From Leptospira jelokensis (lineage in GTDB: Bacteria; Spirochaetota; Leptospiria; Leptospirales; Leptospiraceae): DNA of 64,000 nt. A program made the translations under genes and the position numbers. Position 1 is the stretch's first letter. Each line of letters starts with the position of its first letter. The stretch is taken from NCBI RefSeq assembly GCF_004769635.1, contig NZ_RQGH01000026.1:434001-498000 (forward strand), in the 5' to 3' direction. The notes beneath the pieces are model-generated. The model saw nothing but the letters and a program-made list of their open reading frames with translations. It was not told the DNA's origin and made no database searches. Below, one piece after another: positions 9,024 through 18,265 of this stretch.

Positions 9024-10730
9024 ATGCACGGGGAAGAGTCACTTTTACAAGACATTGGTCTCAGTATTATATTTGCTACAGTTTTAAGCCACATTGCTCG
9101 CGTTCTCAAACAACCGTTAATCTTAGGTTACATTATTGGCGGCGCGATGCTCGGAAAAGAGATGGGCTTTGAACTTGTCACAAACGAAGCAAGTATCGAA
9201 CTCATTTCGGAAATTGGACTCATCCTTTTACTCTTCATCATTGGTTTAGAAATCAATCTTGCCGAACTCGCAAAAATGGGAAAGGCGATGTTCACGCTCG
9301 GTATTTTACAATTCACACTTTCCGTTGCCTTCGTTTATTCTGTGTTTCCTTTTTTTGGACTTTCGATTGGTTCCGAAAAATTCGACCTTCTGTACATTGC
9401 GGTTGCCTTATCACTTAGTTCTACTTTAATCGTTGTTAAATTACTTCAGGACAAAGTGGAGATTAATACTTTATCTGGGAAACTTACAGTAGGGGTTTTG
9501 GTATTCCAAGACATTTGGGCGATTTTGTTTATGGGGGTACAACCGAACCTAAACAACCCAGAAATCTTAAAAATCCTCACTTCTGTTGGGATCATTGTAT
9601 TACTCATTGCCTTTAGTTTTAGTGTCAGTCGTTATGTCCTCGCAAAATTATACAAAGCATGTGCCAGTAGCCCAGAACTCATCCTTCTAACATCAATTAT
9701 GTGGTGCTTTTTAGTTTGTGGGATTGCAGGAGAAGCAGGACTTTCCAAAGAGATGGGTGCTCTCGTTGCAGGTATGAGCATTGCCGCCTTCCCTTATGGA
9801 GCAGATGTCATTTCCAAACTCATTGGAATTCGAGACTTCTTTGTTACCCTTTTCTTTGTGGCTCTCGGTCTTAAGGTTCCACTTCCTAGTTTAGAAGTCA
9901 TCGGACTTTCCACTGCCATCATTGCCCTTATGTTATTTGTCAGGATGATTACCATCGCTCCTGTCATCATCAAACTGAACAAAGGTGTTCGAAATGGATT
10001 TCTCACAGCACTTAACCTTGCTCAGATCTCAGAATTCTCACTCGTCATCCTCGCATTAGGTGCTGGGTTTGAACACATCACTCCCAAATTGCAAGCAGTG
10101 ATTTTGACCTCTACCATCATCGCATCTGTCTTATCGACATACATCATTATGTTCAATCATAACATTGCGGCTACCTTTGAACGATTATTGGCACGCGTGG
10201 GGATCTCCGACCAAACAGACGAAACGGGAAAGACGGATCAAGGCCAAGGAGGTCATGGAGGGCATGGTAGCCACGGCGATGGAATGGTGCGTGACATCAT
10301 AGTCCTTGGGTACTTCCGAATTGCCCGTGCCTTTGTGGAATATTTGGAAGACTTATCTCCTTCCCTCATCAAACGGATCATCATTGCCGATTACAATCCG
10401 GCTTTCAAAGAGGAACTCACTAATAAAGGATTCCAGTGGGCCTACGCTGACCTTGCCCATCCTGATTCCTTATCCCATATCGGGCTTCATGATGCATCCA
10501 TGGTAATTTGTACCATCTCAGATTCTTTTCTCAAAGGAACAAATAACAACCGTTTGCTTTCGACTCTCAGTAAACTAGCCCCGAATGCCAAAATCATTCT
10601 AACAAGTGATGAACCAGGTGAGGCTAAAAAATTAGTGGCCGATGGAGCACAAAAAGTGATCATCCCAGGGGTCATCACCGGTGAATTTTTGTATGAATAC
10701 ATTTCTCGCGGGATGAGAAATAACGAGTGA
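9024..10730 (+). CDS. KefB-like cation:proton antiporter (CPA2) with C-terminal RCK-like domain
   Basis: 568 residues. The first 385 form about 12 membrane helices of the Na+/H+ exchanger-like CPA2 fold, with GYIIGGAMLG near residue 35, LSSTLIVVKLL near 132 and FFVALGLKVPL near 275. A Gly/His-rich linker (residues about 407-420, four His) connects to a Rossmann/TrkA-N-like domain (about 424-568). The dinucleotide loop reads GYFRIARAF instead of GxGxxG, so NAD(H) gating may be lost or altered. Likely role: potassium or sodium efflux/pH balance. AAGAAGG lies upstream of the ATG. Confidence 0.88.
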   Translation: MHGEESLLQDIGLSIIFATVLSHIARVLKQPLILGYIIGGAMLGKEMGFELVTNEASIELISEIGLILLLFIIGLEINLAELAKMGKAMFTLGILQFTLSVAFVYSVFPFFGLSIGSEKFDLLYIAVALSLSSTLIVVKLLQDKVEINTLSGKLTVGVLVFQDIWAILFMGVQPNLNNPEILKILTSVGIIVLLIAFSFSVSRYVLAKLYKACASSPELILLTSIMWCFLVCGIAGEAGLSKEMGALVAGMSIAAFPYGADVISKLIGIRDFFVTLFFVALGLKVPLPSLEVIGLSTAIIALMLFVRMITIAPVIIKLNKGVRNGFLTALNLAQISEFSLVILALGAGFEHITPKLQAVILTSTIIASVLSTYIIMFNHNIAATFERLLARVGISDQTDETGKTDQGQGGHGGHGSHGDGMVRDIIVLGYFRIARAFVEYLEDLSPSLIKRIIIADYNPAFKEELTNKGFQWAYADLAHPDSLSHIGLHDASMVICTISDSFLKGTNNNRLLSTLSKLAPNAKIILTSDEPGEAKKLVADGAQKVIIPGVITGEFLYEYISRGMRNNE

Positions 10731-10747
10731 TCGTTTTTTCATATTGT

Positions 10748-10789
10748 CTTTTTTCCGAATGTTTGGTTCGGTCATTGTTTGGAAAAAAG
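10748..10789. terminator. Bidirectional terminator candidate between antiporter and kdsB
   Basis: CTTTTTTCC (10748-10756) and GGAAAAAAG (10781-10789) form a 9-bp inverted repeat whose arms give a T run in either direction; a smaller CCGAA/TTCGG stem (10755-10759 with 10767-10771) competes inside. It sits in the gap between two convergent genes, where a shared terminator is expected. Confidence 0.5.
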
Positions 10790-10829
10790 GCAAATTAGCT
10801 TAACAATCGTTACCTTTTATTGGTTTTCT

Positions 10830-11570
10830 TTAAATCAAACCCATCTTTTGAAACTCTCTCGTCACCACCTCTAAATCGGCAGGGGAATCTACACCTAAAT
10901 TGGCTTTGTCGGAGAGATAAACTCCGATGGTAGCTCCATTTTGTAAGGCACGAAGTTGTTCGAGTGACTCCACCGTTTCCCAATCAGAAGTTGGGAGTTC
11001 GTGATAAGACAGTAAAAAATCCCGCTCATACGCATAGATTCCTAAATGTCTGTGGTACTTGGCTTCTCCTTTAAAAGATGCAGGGATCGGAGAACGAGAA
11101 AAATAATTGGCTCGTCCCTGTTTGCCAAAGACCACCTTTACTTTGTTAGGATCTTTAGGATCTTCATCGGTAGTGAAGGGAACTGCTGCGGTTGTCATCT
11201 CCCAATCGCGGTGTTTGGTTTTTAAACCCACCACACCATCGATGAGTGAGGTTTCCATCCCTGGTTCGTCACCTTGGATGTTCACGATGATTCCATAGTT
11301 CGGGTATTTGTTTGCCACTTCGATGATACGATCCGTGCCTGTGGGATGGTCAGGGCTTGTGAGAATGGACTCTCCCCCAAAACCCAAAACGACATCATGG
11401 ATTCGTTTGTCGTCTGTTGCGACCACCAAACGGTGGAAAGACTTAGAAAGGGAAGCGTGGTGGTAGGTCCACTGGATCATTGGTTTTGTACCAATGAGGG
11501 CCAGTGGTTTTCCTGGAAATCGTGTGCTCGCGTAACGAGCAGGGATCACACCGAGGATTTGGTCGGACAT
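10830..11570 (-). CDS. kdsB: 3-deoxy-manno-octulosonate cytidylyltransferase
   Basis: 246 residues, the usual KdsB length. The CTP-binding start GVIPARYASTRFPGKPL (from about residue 7) and the NIQGDEP motif near residue 96 are diagnostic. It activates Kdo with CTP (forming CMP-Kdo) for lipid A/LPS inner-core assembly in the cytoplasm, which confirms an LPS-bearing outer membrane. It lies 4 bases after fliL on the same strand, so it is probably transcribed with the motor genes although unrelated in function. Confidence 0.95.
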   Translation of the reverse strand: MSDQILGVIPARYASTRFPGKPLALIGTKPMIQWTYHHASLSKSFHRLVVATDDKRIHDVVLGFGGESILTSPDHPTGTDRIIEVANKYPNYGIIVNIQGDEPGMETSLIDGVVGLKTKHRDWEMTTAAVPFTTDEDPKDPNKVKVVFGKQGRANYFSRSPIPASFKGEAKYHRHLGIYAYERDFLLSYHELPTSDWETVESLEQLRALQNGATIGVYLSDKANLGVDSPADLEVVTREFQKMGLI

Positions 11571-11574
11571 AGTC

Positions 11575-12102
11575 CTAGTTTACCAAGAACTCGGTAAAGT
11601 AAACCTCTTTGATTTTTCCATTGGTCAAAATATGATTTAAGTGGGCCTTAATTTCCTCACGTAAATCCAATTGGTTGGTAATGGATTTTAAATCGTCTTT
11701 TGTTTTTCGTGCAATGACAAGGTTAATGATGTTTTGCATTTGAGCCACACGTGCCGCAAGTTCTGCAGAAAGTGCAGGTTGGCCAGATTCAAATCCTAAA
11801 GACATCTTTAACTTCACAAAGTGTGATTCACCAACATCGGACGTATTCACTCTAAACTCTTCTTGGAATGTGTAAACTTCCAAAGGAGGTGGAGCTTTCA
11901 CAAGTGAGATATTCTTTTGTTGTTTGAACACACTTGTTGCCGTTTTTTGAGCAACAAACATCGATATAACGGTTACAATGATAATTCCAAAAATGGCCGC
12001 AGCGATGTACAATAACCATTTGACAATGGGGGACATCCCAGCAGAGGCGGAACTACCTTCGGCTAACCCACCTTCTTCTTCATCTACTTCACGGTCGCCC
12101 AT
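11575..12102 (-). CDS. fliL: Flagellar basal-body-associated protein FliL
   Basis: 175 residues: an acidic cytoplasmic tail, one membrane helix (about 29-50) and a periplasmic FliL domain with the typical Phe-x-VN strand and long C-terminal helix ending in EVYFTEFLVN. FliL rings surround the stator and support torque; in spirochaetes the flagella are periplasmic. One base separates it from motB. Order and spacing match the conserved spirochaete motor operon. Confidence 0.92.
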   Translation of the reverse strand: MGDREVDEEEGGLAEGSSASAGMSPIVKWLLYIAAAIFGIIIVTVISMFVAQKTATSVFKQQKNISLVKAPPPLEVYTFQEEFRVNTSDVGESHFVKLKMSLGFESGQPALSAELAARVAQMQNIINLVIARKTKDDLKSITNQLDLREEIKAHLNHILTNGKIKEVYFTEFLVN

Positions 12103-12103
12103 G

Positions 12104-12934
<831 letters not shown>

Positions 12935-12943
12935 ACTTAAGGA

Positions 12944-13726
12944 TTAATCTCCATCATCCTTCAAAGCAACACGTTCTGCAGGTGTTAAGAAACTCGCTAG
13001 TTTCTCTTTTACAATCCTTGGGTTGTCTCCCGATTGGATCGATAAAGTTCCTTCCACCATCACTTGTTTGATTACAAGTTCATCTTCCGACCTACGTGTT
13101 AATTTTCTAACAACAGGTGCTGCAAATAAGTTCTGTGCGAGTGATCCGTATAATGTTGTGATCAGGGCTGTCGCCATACCTTGTCCAATCGCACTCGCAT
13201 CCCCACCACCTAAGTTCTTTAACATCCCTACAAGACCCACAAGGGTCCCAAGCATTCCGAACCCTGGCGCAAAACCAGCGTAAGCATCCCACCAACCACG
13301 TCCATAGGCATGCCGTGCAGCTGTGTTTCCAATTTCGGTTTCCATAATGTTACGAACAAGTTCAGGGTCTGTTCCATCCACAACGAGTTGGATTCCCTTC
13401 TTTAAAAATTCTTCCGGTAATTCGTTGATATCATCTTCTAAGGCAAGTAAACCTTCACGGCGAGCTTTTTCAGAGAAACTAACAAGTGTCGTAATGAGGC
13501 CTGGTAAATCTGAGGGAGGATTTTGGAAGGCTTTTTTTGTGACGGCTCCCACACCGATCGTTGATGTCCATGGGAATGAGATGATGGTAGCGGCTGCCGC
13601 CCCACCGAATGTAATCATGACGGATGGAATATCAATGAGGTCGGTGAGCGCAAGCCCCCCCGAAACAACCCCAAGTAACATCAAGGCCAATCCTAAGGCC
13701 AAACCAATGACTGTAGCTATATCCAT
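12944..13726 (-). CDS. motA: Flagellar stator protein MotA
   Basis: 260 residues, four membrane helices of the MotA/TolQ/ExbB fold (about 4-22, 30-50, 150-170, 185-205). The AGFAPGFGMLGTLVGLVGML block holds the conserved proline region that lines the channel. The cytoplasmic loop between helices 2 and 3 contains charged residues that interact with the FliG rotor. Ten bases separate it from motB and four from flbD upstream. Confidence 0.95.
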   Translation of the reverse strand: MDIATVIGLALGLALMLLGVVSGGLALTDLIDIPSVMITFGGAAAATIISFPWTSTIGVGAVTKKAFQNPPSDLPGLITTLVSFSEKARREGLLALEDDINELPEEFLKKGIQLVVDGTDPELVRNIMETEIGNTAARHAYGRGWWDAYAGFAPGFGMLGTLVGLVGMLKNLGGGDASAIGQGMATALITTLYGSLAQNLFAAPVVRKLTRRSEDELVIKQVMVEGTLSIQSGDNPRIVKEKLASFLTPAERVALKDDGD

Positions 13727-13729
13727 TTC

Positions 13730-13948
13730 TTATGTTTCCTCAGGCCTTCTTTCACTCACTCGAGGTAGGTTGTGGATTCTCGTTTGGTAAGCGATTACCC
13801 TTTCCACAACGTCCGTAACCGTCTCTTGTACAATGAATTTCTTCTCATTCACAAGAGTGATGATCGTATCTGGATTTGCTTCAATGGTCTCAATCAAATC
13901 TGCATTGAGAACAAATTCCGCACCTTTGAGTCGATGTAAAATGACCAA
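13730..13948 (-). CDS. flbD: FlbD family flagellar protein
   Basis: 72 residues, the small FlbD/swrD family (VILHRLKGAEFVLNADLIETIE, then PDTIITL and a KKFIVQET strand, written here in pieces). Starts with TTG at 13948 after an AGGGGGA ribosome site; the only upstream in-frame starts are blocked by a TAG. In Bacillus the homologue SwrD raises stator power, and position directly upstream of motA fits a role in motor function. First gene of the flbD-motA-motB-fliL-kdsB transcription unit. Confidence 0.9.
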   Translation of the reverse strand: MVILHRLKGAEFVLNADLIETIEANPDTIITLVNEKKFIVQETVTDVVERVIAYQTRIHNLPRVSERRPEET

Positions 13949-13969
13949 GAGATCCCCCTTCAGAGATTT

Positions 13970-15049
13970 CTATTTATGTCTATCGACTACCTTTCGAATT
14001 TCGCTTACGAATTTTTCTTCCGTGAACCGGTTGATGGAATTTTGGAAATCCCAACGTTTGAATTGGATTTTTTCGGCCCGTTTGATGGCGTCATTTAAGG
14101 ATTTGACCGTCTGTTCCTGGAAAAATACCCCAGTTTTCCCTTCTTTGACTGATTCTAGGGCACCACCCTTCCCATAGGCGATGACAGGAGTGGCATAGGC
14201 TTGGGATTCTACAGGAGTGATCCCAAAGTCTTCCATCCCAGGAAAGATAAACCCCCGTGCCTTTTTATAGAGTTCGATCACTTCTGTGCGAGGCAGTCCC
14301 TTTTTCCAAAGGATATTTTTCGGGAGATTTTTGACGAGTTTTCCTTCTTCCTGGCCACCACCCACAAGGATGAGTGGTTTTCCATTTTCACGGAAAGCCT
14401 CGATGGCCAGGTCAATTTTTTTATAGGGAGCAAATGCAGACACCAAAAGATAATAGTCGTCTTTTGAGTTATCATGCACACGAAAGTCTTGTGGCAAACA
14501 AGGTGGATAAATGATTTTATAATCACGTCTGTAGTACTTTTGGATCCGCCTTCCCACAAAATGAGAGTTACACGTAAAATAATCCACTCGGTTTGCAGAA
14601 GCTGCATCCCAAGTCCGTAGGTAATTGGCAATGGATTGTAAAAGGAAAAATTTAAATCCTTTCCGGTTTGGAAAATAATCGTAATACATATCCCAAACAT
14701 AACGCATAGGGCTATGCACATAACTTAAGTGAAAGGTATCCGGGTGTGGGATGACCCCTTTGGCAACACAATGGGAAGAGCTGATGACAACATCATAACC
14801 TTTCAGATCCAAGGTTTCAATGGCTGTGGGAAAAAGGGGCAAATAATACCGATAGTATTTTTCTTTAAAGGGAAGGTTGTTTGTAAATGCCGTGGTGATC
14901 TTACGATCTTCAATCCTTGCATTGAGTTTGCCTTTGGAATAAAAAAGAGAAAACAAATCAGCTTCTGGGTATGCTTTTAACATACTATCAAGGACAACTT
15001 CTCCCCCACGCATTCCCGTGAGCCAATCATGTATAATTGCAACTTTCAT
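13970..15049 (-). CDS. Family 4 glycosyltransferase
   Basis: 359 residues, GT-B fold. The N terminus KVAIIHDWLTGMRGGE is the typical opening of GT4 enzymes, and the C-terminal donor site has GKPLILVGGGQEEGKL (about 228) and GFIFPGMEDFGITPVESQAYATPVIAYGKGG in the E-x7-E region (about 268-298). It transfers a sugar from a nucleotide donor to a lipid-linked or LPS-type acceptor; donor identity is not predictable. One-base overlap (TAATG) with the MCE gene upstream suggests coupling; the flagellar genes downstream start 21 bases away. Confidence 0.9.
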   Translation of the reverse strand: MKVAIIHDWLTGMRGGEVVLDSMLKAYPEADLFSLFYSKGKLNARIEDRKITTAFTNNLPFKEKYYRYYLPLFPTAIETLDLKGYDVVISSSHCVAKGVIPHPDTFHLSYVHSPMRYVWDMYYDYFPNRKGFKFFLLQSIANYLRTWDAASANRVDYFTCNSHFVGRRIQKYYRRDYKIIYPPCLPQDFRVHDNSKDDYYLLVSAFAPYKKIDLAIEAFRENGKPLILVGGGQEEGKLVKNLPKNILWKKGLPRTEVIELYKKARGFIFPGMEDFGITPVESQAYATPVIAYGKGGALESVKEGKTGVFFQEQTVKSLNDAIKRAEKIQFKRWDFQNSINRFTEEKFVSEIRKVVDRHK

Positions 15050-15885
15050 TAATCCTGTGGTCCTATCCTTCTTCCAGTGATTGGCGTTGTACGGCCGTAA
15101 TACGATGCTGTGATTAAAAACGGAATTGGCATGGTATTTTCTAAATTTCTAGAACTTTCCATATACCTTCTTCCTTCTTTTCCAATGGCTTCTGCGTCTT
15201 TGATGGTCGCAAGTAACTCATCATACATCTCGGTACTTCCTATGATTTTAGGAATTGTACCTTCTGTTTGATTTAATTTATCGGAGATGGAACGAAAATC
15301 CAATGTGATTTGCCTGAGGTCTGCTCTGTTTTCTTCCATCGTGGCAGATGTGGCCTTAAAAAAATCATCAAAATACCTGGCAGAGGGTAAGTAGTCAGGA
15401 GTTTTTTCCCCTTCTCGAAAGGTAGGTTTGAAAAAAGGTCGTTTCCCATCGGAACTTCCGGGATTGATATTGATGATCCTTCCTGAAAATAATGTGATCG
15501 TTTGGAAATCCACTTCATAATTGTCCCAAAGGGTTAACGGATCTTCCAAAGCAATATGAAGTTCGATCGCATGATCCATGTTATGGTCGAGAAACCTGCG
15601 GTCAGGAACATCCATAAGTGGTCTAGAATCAATATGGGCCACATATCCTTTTTGGATTCCTAAAATTCGAACTTCGGTCCCTTCCTTGATCCCATCAATG
15701 CGCGAATAGAATAAGGAAAGTCGGTAAGGATATTTTTTAGTGGGTTTATCAGGCTCAATGACAGTCGTAAAAAATGCAAAAACCAAAAGGGAAAAAAAAA
15801 TGATACCAGTGATGGTTTCGTTGTTTAATTTTTTTGATTTCACGGGGGACTCAAAGTACTTTCCTCGAAAAGAAAGAGTTGGCAA
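15049..15885 (-). CDS. MCE (MlaD-like) domain protein
   Basis: 278 residues: a membrane anchor (about 24-43), then one MCE domain (about 50-155) with YSRIDGIKEGTEVRILGIQKG, the classic entry of the fold, and a helical tail. MCE proteins form periplasmic hexamers that move phospholipids or other lipids with MlaE/MlaF partners, none of which lies nearby. The first start is TTG at 15885 with GGA eight bases upstream; a GTG at 15843 would shorten it by 14 residues. Coupled by TAATG to the glycosyltransferase. Confidence 0.82.
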   Translation of the reverse strand: MPTLSFRGKYFESPVKSKKLNNETITGIIFFSLLVFAFFTTVIEPDKPTKKYPYRLSLFYSRIDGIKEGTEVRILGIQKGYVAHIDSRPLMDVPDRRFLDHNMDHAIELHIALEDPLTLWDNYEVDFQTITLFSGRIININPGSSDGKRPFFKPTFREGEKTPDYLPSARYFDDFFKATSATMEENRADLRQITLDFRSISDKLNQTEGTIPKIIGSTEMYDELLATIKDAEAIGKEGRRYMESSRNLENTMPIPFLITASYYGRTTPITGRRIGPQD

Positions 15886-15914
15886 GCAGATTTTCCATGA
15901 GTGAATGGGATGAG

Positions 15915-16895
15915 ATGAAAGCAGTCACCATCCTCAAATATGATGAATCCGAACCACAATTGGAACTCAGAGAAAAAGAAATTCCAACACCAAAAGAAAA
16001 CGAAGTTAGGATCAAAATCCACCTTTCTCCGATCAATCCATCCGATCTGATGTTCATCCGTGGTTTGTATGGTTTCAAAAAAAAGGCTCCCGTCTCTGCC
16101 GGATTTGAAGCCAGTGGGATTGTGGATGCCGTTGGGAGTGGGATCAAAACCCTCAAACTGGGAATGGCTGTTTCCTGTGTTGCCCCACAAAATGATGGGT
16201 CATGGGCCGAGTACATGATCACAACAGAAGACAACTGTTTGCCGTTAGTGGATGGTGTCACACTTGACGAAGGTTCTAGTTTTTTTGTGAACCCAATGAC
16301 AGCTTGGGCAATGGTCTCTCGTTGCCAAAAAGAAGGACACCAAGCAATGGTCCAAACTGCAGCCGCGAGTGCTCTGGGCAAAATGGTAGTTCGCCTTTGT
16401 AAAGAAAAGGGTATCCCTTTAATCAATGTTGTGCGAAAAAAAGAACAAGAAGATAGTTTGGCAGAAATTGGTGCGGAACACATTCTCAACTCCACTTCAC
16501 CCAATTACCAAAAAGACTTATTCAAACTTTCTAAAAAATTAAACGCTACTTATGCAATCGATGCGGTTGCAGGAGATACCGCTCAGTCTCTTGTGGAATG
16601 TATGCCTTACGGCTCGAAACTAGTTTGTTATGGGGCTTTATCTGAAAAACCATTTGCAGTGAATTCAGGGATCATCCTTTTCCAAAACAAAAAAATCGAG
16701 GGCTTTTGGTTGTCGTCTTGGATCTATGAAATAGGATTAGAAGAATTTCAAAAACAAGCAAAGGAAGCACAAAAATACTTAAAAACCGTATTCCAAACCA
16801 AAATCAACAAACGTTTTAAATTCGAAGATTTTAAAGAAGGATTGGAATTTTACAAACAACACATGACCGAAGGGAAGGTAGTGTTTGGTCCGTAA
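15915..16895 (+). CDS. Zinc-free MDR (quinone oxidoreductase-like) enzyme
   Basis: 326 residues from the ATG at 15915, chosen because the family typically begins MKAV and GGGA lies about six bases upstream; another ATG lies at 15897. Medium-chain dehydrogenase/reductase fold: INPSDLMFIRGLYG near residue 45, AGFEASGIV, and the nucleotide-binding stretch QTAAASALGKMVVRL (about 150). Lacks the structural zinc cysteines, so it belongs with NADPH:quinone/enoyl reductases. Substrate unknown. Divergent from the MCE gene with about 29 bases between. Confidence 0.85.
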   Translation: MKAVTILKYDESEPQLELREKEIPTPKENEVRIKIHLSPINPSDLMFIRGLYGFKKKAPVSAGFEASGIVDAVGSGIKTLKLGMAVSCVAPQNDGSWAEYMITTEDNCLPLVDGVTLDEGSSFFVNPMTAWAMVSRCQKEGHQAMVQTAAASALGKMVVRLCKEKGIPLINVVRKKEQEDSLAEIGAEHILNSTSPNYQKDLFKLSKKLNATYAIDAVAGDTAQSLVECMPYGSKLVCYGALSEKPFAVNSGIILFQNKKIEGFWLSSWIYEIGLEEFQKQAKEAQKYLKTVFQTKINKRFKFEDFKEGLEFYKQHMTEGKVVFGP

Positions 16896-17421
16896 CTATC
16901 TCTTACTTTTATCGATCCAATGCATTTCCATCCTTGGATTTTCACATTGTGTCAGTGGTGCAAAACAAAATTTAGAAAGCCTAAAGGCGTGTAAGTTTGA
17001 TTTGGTGGACGTTCGTGTGGAACTAAAACCAAATCCAAGTTTTCCACTCATTCCACTTTTGGATTTGTACCCGCAAGTATCTGTGGCAAATCCCAATTCC
17101 ACAAAGGTCAACATTTACCAATTTGATTTAGAAATCGAACTCGTAACAGCCAAAGGAAAGGAATACATTGGGAAACTCACCAATAGTTCACCAATCGAAG
17201 TAGAACCAAACCAAGAATCAGTTGTGGAATTAAAATTAGTTCCTGAACAAAAAGGATCCATCCTTCCAAAACTTTTGGTCCTCGCCGAAACGTTAGGTAC
17301 CGCCGCAAGAAAAGGGGAAGAAGCAGAATTTGAGATTTATGGAACCGTACATGTGGACACAGTGTTTGGGAAACTTCCCATTCCTGTTCGTGAAATCTCG
17401 CGGATCAAATTGAAAAAATGA
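16885..17421 (+). CDS. LEA type 2 (WHy-like) domain envelope protein
   Basis: 178 residues starting with TTG at 16885, supported by AGGGAAGG six bases upstream and overlapping the reductase gene by 11 bases. A hydrophobic signal ends near FSHC (residue 22), a possible relaxed lipobox. The rest shows the LEA_2/water-stress fold: paired strands with PSFPLIPLLDLYPQVSVANPNS and NIYQFDLEIEL, ending IPVREISRIKLKK. Related bacterial proteins are envelope proteins of unknown role linked to desiccation or stress. Confidence 0.72.
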   Translation: MVRNYLLLLSIQCISILGFSHCVSGAKQNLESLKACKFDLVDVRVELKPNPSFPLIPLLDLYPQVSVANPNSTKVNIYQFDLEIELVTAKGKEYIGKLTNSSPIEVEPNQESVVELKLVPEQKGSILPKLLVLAETLGTAARKGEEAEFEIYGTVHVDTVFGKLPIPVREISRIKLKK

Positions 17422-17744
17422 TGTGGTTTTTCCCCACAAATTCCTTATTGTCTGTTTTGTTTTTGGTCCTTGTGAGTACTTTTAGTTTTGGATCTTGTAT
17501 CCAAAACAGAGATGACTTATTTTATTCTCCCATTGAAGGAAACCAAAAAACCTTTGAGGCTTACGCACTGAAAAACTCAGCCTGTGGAAAAGAAAAACTA
17601 CCTGGCACTCTATTTATTCACAGGGTAAAAATTGATGATTTAAAAATTTGTATCCGTGCCATAGAACTTGTGGACTGTAATACTTGGAATACGGATGGAT
17701 ACCTTCCTGACACTTGTAAGGCGATAGGAACCAGCTTTCGTTAG
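17418..17744 (+). CDS. Small hypothetical lipoprotein
   Basis: 108 residues. A strong signal peptide ends in FGSC at residue 27, a good spirochaetal lipobox, leaving a mature chain of about 82 residues with four further cysteines (near residues 56, 74, 83 and 99) that may form disulphides. No family recognised. Overlaps the LEA2 gene by four bases (ATGA) and sits two bases before the next gene, so the cluster 15915-18256 looks like one transcript. Confidence 0.65.
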   Translation: MMWFFPTNSLLSVLFLVLVSTFSFGSCIQNRDDLFYSPIEGNQKTFEAYALKNSACGKEKLPGTLFIHRVKIDDLKICIRAIELVDCNTWNTDGYLPDTCKAIGTSFR

Positions 17745-17746
17745 AT

Positions 17747-18256
17747 ATGTTACGTTACCTATTTGACTTATCCACAGCCGAAATTTTTTTATTTGCTGCA
17801 CTTGGACTCGCTGGCTTATTTTTACTCATCTTTGGAAAATTAAGAAAAAAAGAAAAATCCGAAAACAAAAAATCAAAATCTGGTTCATCATCAGATGATT
17901 CCAATAAAAGTAATGATGGTAAATCTAAAAAGGATTCCAAATCACAAAAAGATAACAATCTGAAGGTGATGGAAATCTTTGATTATAATGGTACAAAAAT
18001 CCTGCACCAAGATGGTGCGTATACCGTCAACGACCAAGGTGTTGTGACCAATTATATGAATTGGAATCTTTTACCTACCAAATACCAAAAAATGGTAAAG
18101 GAACTCGACAATCGATCTTTAGGTGAAAAAGGGGAAGATTATTTTTTAGAAATGATCAACGGATTTTATTATGTATCTCTGCCAGGTGGAAAGAAAAAAA
18201 GATACGATTCGATCCAAAGTATCCCGGCAGACATTCGCAAACGATTGGGTGTTTAA
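17747..18256 (+). CDS. Hypothetical membrane-anchored protein with charged linker
   Basis: 169 residues. One N-terminal membrane helix (about 11-30) is followed by a Lys/Ser/Asp-rich low-complexity linker (about 33-72) and a compact C-terminal domain (about 74-169) with YNGTKILHQDGAYTV and FYYVSLPGGKKKRYDS. I do not recognise the domain. Ends nine bases from the convergent desaturase gene, so the two transcripts must terminate inside one another or share a site I cannot identify. Confidence 0.65.
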   Translation: MLRYLFDLSTAEIFLFAALGLAGLFLLIFGKLRKKEKSENKKSKSGSSSDDSNKSNDGKSKKDSKSQKDNNLKVMEIFDYNGTKILHQDGAYTVNDQGVVTNYMNWNLLPTKYQKMVKELDNRSLGEKGEDYFLEMINGFYYVSLPGGKKKRYDSIQSIPADIRKRLGV

Positions 18257-18265
18257 CGTTTTACT

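Noticed and set aside
13023..13790. Long open frames on the plus strand opposite motA and flbD
   Set aside because: They mirror codon use of the real genes and have no ribosome site or known motif.
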